A stretch of 6,312 nucleotides of DNA from Flavobacteriales bacterium UBA5871 (GTDB lineage Bacteria; Bacteroidota; Bacteroidia; Flavobacteriales_D; Crocinitomicaceae): positions 14,569 through 20,880 of the forward strand of contig DJFN01000042.1 of assembly GCA_002432085.1 (NCBI GenBank), read 5' to 3'. Positions within the stretch are counted from its first letter, which is position 1, and each line of letters opens with the position of its first letter. This document shows, one piece after another, positions 4,643 through 6,312 of the stretch. The notes beneath the pieces were generated by a model that had not been told where the DNA came from, ran no database searches, and worked only from the letters and a program-made list of their open reading frames with translations. Position numbers and translations under genes: made by a program.

Positions 4643-6312
4643 CTAAAATCCTTCGAGATCCGGAACACGCATCGAAAGAAACGCCTTGCGGACCACTTCT
4701 CCAACACCCGGAATATCCACGTGTACCAGGTAAACGCCCGACGCCACCGGAATGCCGGCCCTGTTCGTCAGATTCCAGTCGAGATAGGTTTGCGGACTGT
4801 CTTTCTTGAACTGATTGATCAGCTTTCCTGAAACATTGTAGATGCTCACCGTACATTTTTCCGGCAGGTTGGTGATCTTGATCCGCGTATCGACCTTGTT
4901 GCGCTCGTATTCCGAATAAGCGTAATACGGATTCGGCACGATGTTGATCAGATCGAGCACGGAAACCGCTGCATCCTGATTTTCACGATCGGTTCGATAA
5001 GGGTCCATTGACCAGCCGTAATGCGGATAACCGCCGTTGCTGTTCGTTGCGTTGTAAACCTGGTATTCGGTGTTCAGGCGCACTTTCAGTCGCACATCGG
5101 AAGAAAGCAGCGTCTGGCTTTCCTTCAGCAACGGATACATGACCCACATGAGGTTGGTATACAGCTGGCGGTAGCTGAGATTCGTTTCTTCGAGGTAACG
5201 GTCGTATACCCATGTATTCAAACCATCGTAATACGGACAAGGCGTTCCGTCGATTCCAACTCCGAAGACATATACGGCGTGCAAGCCTCCCATCACCGGA
5301 ACGCCTGTTTCACTGAAAATTTCAGAAGTCGGATTCCAGATCATGTCGCCGCCGTTGCCGCTGGTCATATAGGAATTTTCGCCGAAAGCCATGTGTAGAC
5401 GGTGACCGGATTCCACATCGATGGCATAGCCCGGGAACCAGCCCATGCCCATTGTTCCGGAACCGTCCGGATTGCCGTCCTGGTTAACACTTAAACTCCG
5501 GCGCAGCGTTCCGGGTTTGGCATTGCCGATCGCCAGGTCCTGGTACGGACACAATTCCACTACCGCACAACGCGTCCATTTGGAGCGGTCCGATGTGATC
5601 ACGATATCGATTCCGGAAGCACGTGCGATCGTTCCTTCCGCGCGAGCCGGTCCGATGAAGCTCATTCCCTGCGGCTCGATCACCGGCATGTAATCACAGG
5701 TAACGCCCACGAGCGAGCCATGTGTAATACCGCCTCCCAGTAGTTTTTCGTAGCGTTGGTCCGGATCGATGTTCATTCGGTCGGGATAACAGCCGTCTGT
5801 AAAGAACTCATCGGTTGGTGAGGAAGCGGTCGGATCGAAAATACCCGAACGGATCCAGTTGCGCGGATCGGACTCATCGCTGTCCTGTATGAAACCGAGC
5901 CATTGATAACTCGAATCGGCAAATTCCATGGTTGCACCGATCGGATCTGCAAAGAGTTTGTATTCGGGCGTCGAAATGCCGACATCGTAATAAGATTGCT
6001 GCTGGATCTGCACGGATATGCCCCACAATGGAATGAGCTGCTCGTTGTTGACCGAAATGGTATTCTCAGATGCCACCGAATCCAGCAAGTCGCCATTGCG
6101 CTCATCGTAACGGTAAACCACCCAATCGGATGAATCGACAATTCCGGAAGCGTGTTGTGTGAATTTGCACTCGAAATAGCCGGAAGCAACGTTCAGCGGA
6201 TCGATCACTTTCACGTTGATCGGTCCGGCCGACGGTTTGAAAGTGAGCTCCGGCAGCGTTCCCTGCAACAAGAGACTTTGTTCGCTTTGTGCCGTAATGT
6301 CGGTAAAGAGCA
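4643..6312 (-). CDS. Large secreted protein with FlgD/T9SS-like C-terminal domain (N-terminus cut by window)
   Basis: The frame stays open through the window edge: upstream of the TTG at 6271 it continues as LFTDITAQSEQSL, so no start is visible and 555 C-terminal residues remain. The stop is TAG at 4645-4643. The bulk is rich in Gly, Tyr, Asp, Asn and Trp with many short motifs typical of extracellular beta-rich proteins. No enzyme signature is recognised. The last 100 residues (456-555, bases 4646-4945) form one domain: NIVPNPYYAYSEYE, then TRIKITNLPEKCTVSIYNVSGKL, then DWNLTNRAGIPVASGVYLV, then GVGEVVRKAFLSMRVPDLEGF. This follows the PNP...IYNxxGxL...DW...GxxVASGxYxxxV order of FlgD Ig-like and type IX secretion C-terminal domains, in a variant ending in MRxxDLxxF rather than the usual basic end. 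It is likely exported and perhaps surface-displayed in a gliding/T9SS-type organism. The gene converges with the sigma factor pair and is not in their operon. Confidence 0.8.
   Translation of the reverse strand, partial: LFTDITAQSEQSLLLQGTLPELTFKPSAGPINVKVIDPLNVASGYFECKFTQHASGIVDSSDWVVYRYDERNGDLLDSVASENTISVNNEQLIPLWGISVQIQQQSYYDVGISTPEYKLFADPIGATMEFADSSYQWLGFIQDSDESDPRNWIRSGIFDPTASSPTDEFFTDGCYPDRMNIDPDQRYEKLLGGGITHGSLVGVTCDYMPVIEPQGMSFIGPARAEGTIARASGIDIVITSDRSKWTRCAVVELCPYQDLAIGNAKPGTLRRSLSVNQDGNPDGSGTMGMGWFPGYAIDVESGHRLHMAFGENSYMTSGNGGDMIWNPTSEIFSETGVPVMGGLHAVYVFGVGIDGTPCPYYDGLNTWVYDRYLEETNLSYRQLYTNLMWVMYPLLKESQTLLSSDVRLKVRLNTEYQVYNATNSNGGYPHYGWSMDPYRTDRENQDAAVSVLDLINIVPNPYYAYSEYERNKVDTRIKITNLPEKCTVSIYNVSGKLINQFKKDSPQTYLDWNLTNRAGIPVASGVYLVHVDIPGVGEVVRKAFLSMRVPDLEGF

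Noticed and set aside
5021..5398. 125-residue plus-strand open frame inside the large minus-strand gene
   Set aside because: It is opposite a well-supported coding frame with a recognisable C-terminal domain; it has no domain or context of its own.
1..6312. CRISPR array, insertion sequence or phage attachment site
   Set aside because: No direct repeats with regular unique spacers, and no transposase or integrase coding sequence, were seen on either strand.

Overview
The window comes from a member of the Bacteroidota, probably Flavobacteriales (a relative of Fluviicola/Crocinitomicaceae is my guess from protein style, not a tested placement). The signs are a histidine kinase with the H-box style common in this phylum (ETAHQLGTPLSSL), an AsmA-like protein of the Bacteroidota type, a large protein ending in a FlgD/T9SS-like C-terminal domain, and no strong Shine-Dalgarno sites. 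By eye the DNA is near 50% GC. Most genes are rich in G/C at third codon positions, while the YD-repeat gene at 2795-3754 looks more A/T-rich.

Layout: (1) 1-831, + strand, the 3' end of an AsmA-like envelope protein with a long charged tail. (2) 832-1157, a 326-base gap with no gene. It holds a nested inverted-repeat element (about 836-1107) whose centre carries two strong hairpins. (3) 1158-2717, + strand, a complete membrane sensor histidine kinase with no response regulator beside it. (4) 2795-3754, + strand, a secreted protein made almost entirely of YD-type repeats spaced 24-27 residues apart. (5) 3808-4368, + strand, an ECF-type sigma factor, with a tiny tail-anchored membrane protein (4365-4568) overlapping its stop codon in an ATGA junction. 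(6) 4643-6312, - strand and convergent with the rest, the C-terminal 555 residues of a large, probably secreted surface protein. It is cut by the window edge.

The genes do not form one obvious pathway. The common theme is the cell envelope and signalling: an envelope-biogenesis AsmA-like protein, a membrane sensor kinase, an exported repeat protein, a sigma factor translationally coupled to a small membrane protein, and a likely type IX secretion substrate. The clearest functional unit is the sigma factor plus the small membrane protein, whose arrangement resembles a sigma/anti-sigma pair, although the small protein matches no anti-sigma family that I recognise. The most unusual non-coding signal is the nested palindrome at 836-1107.
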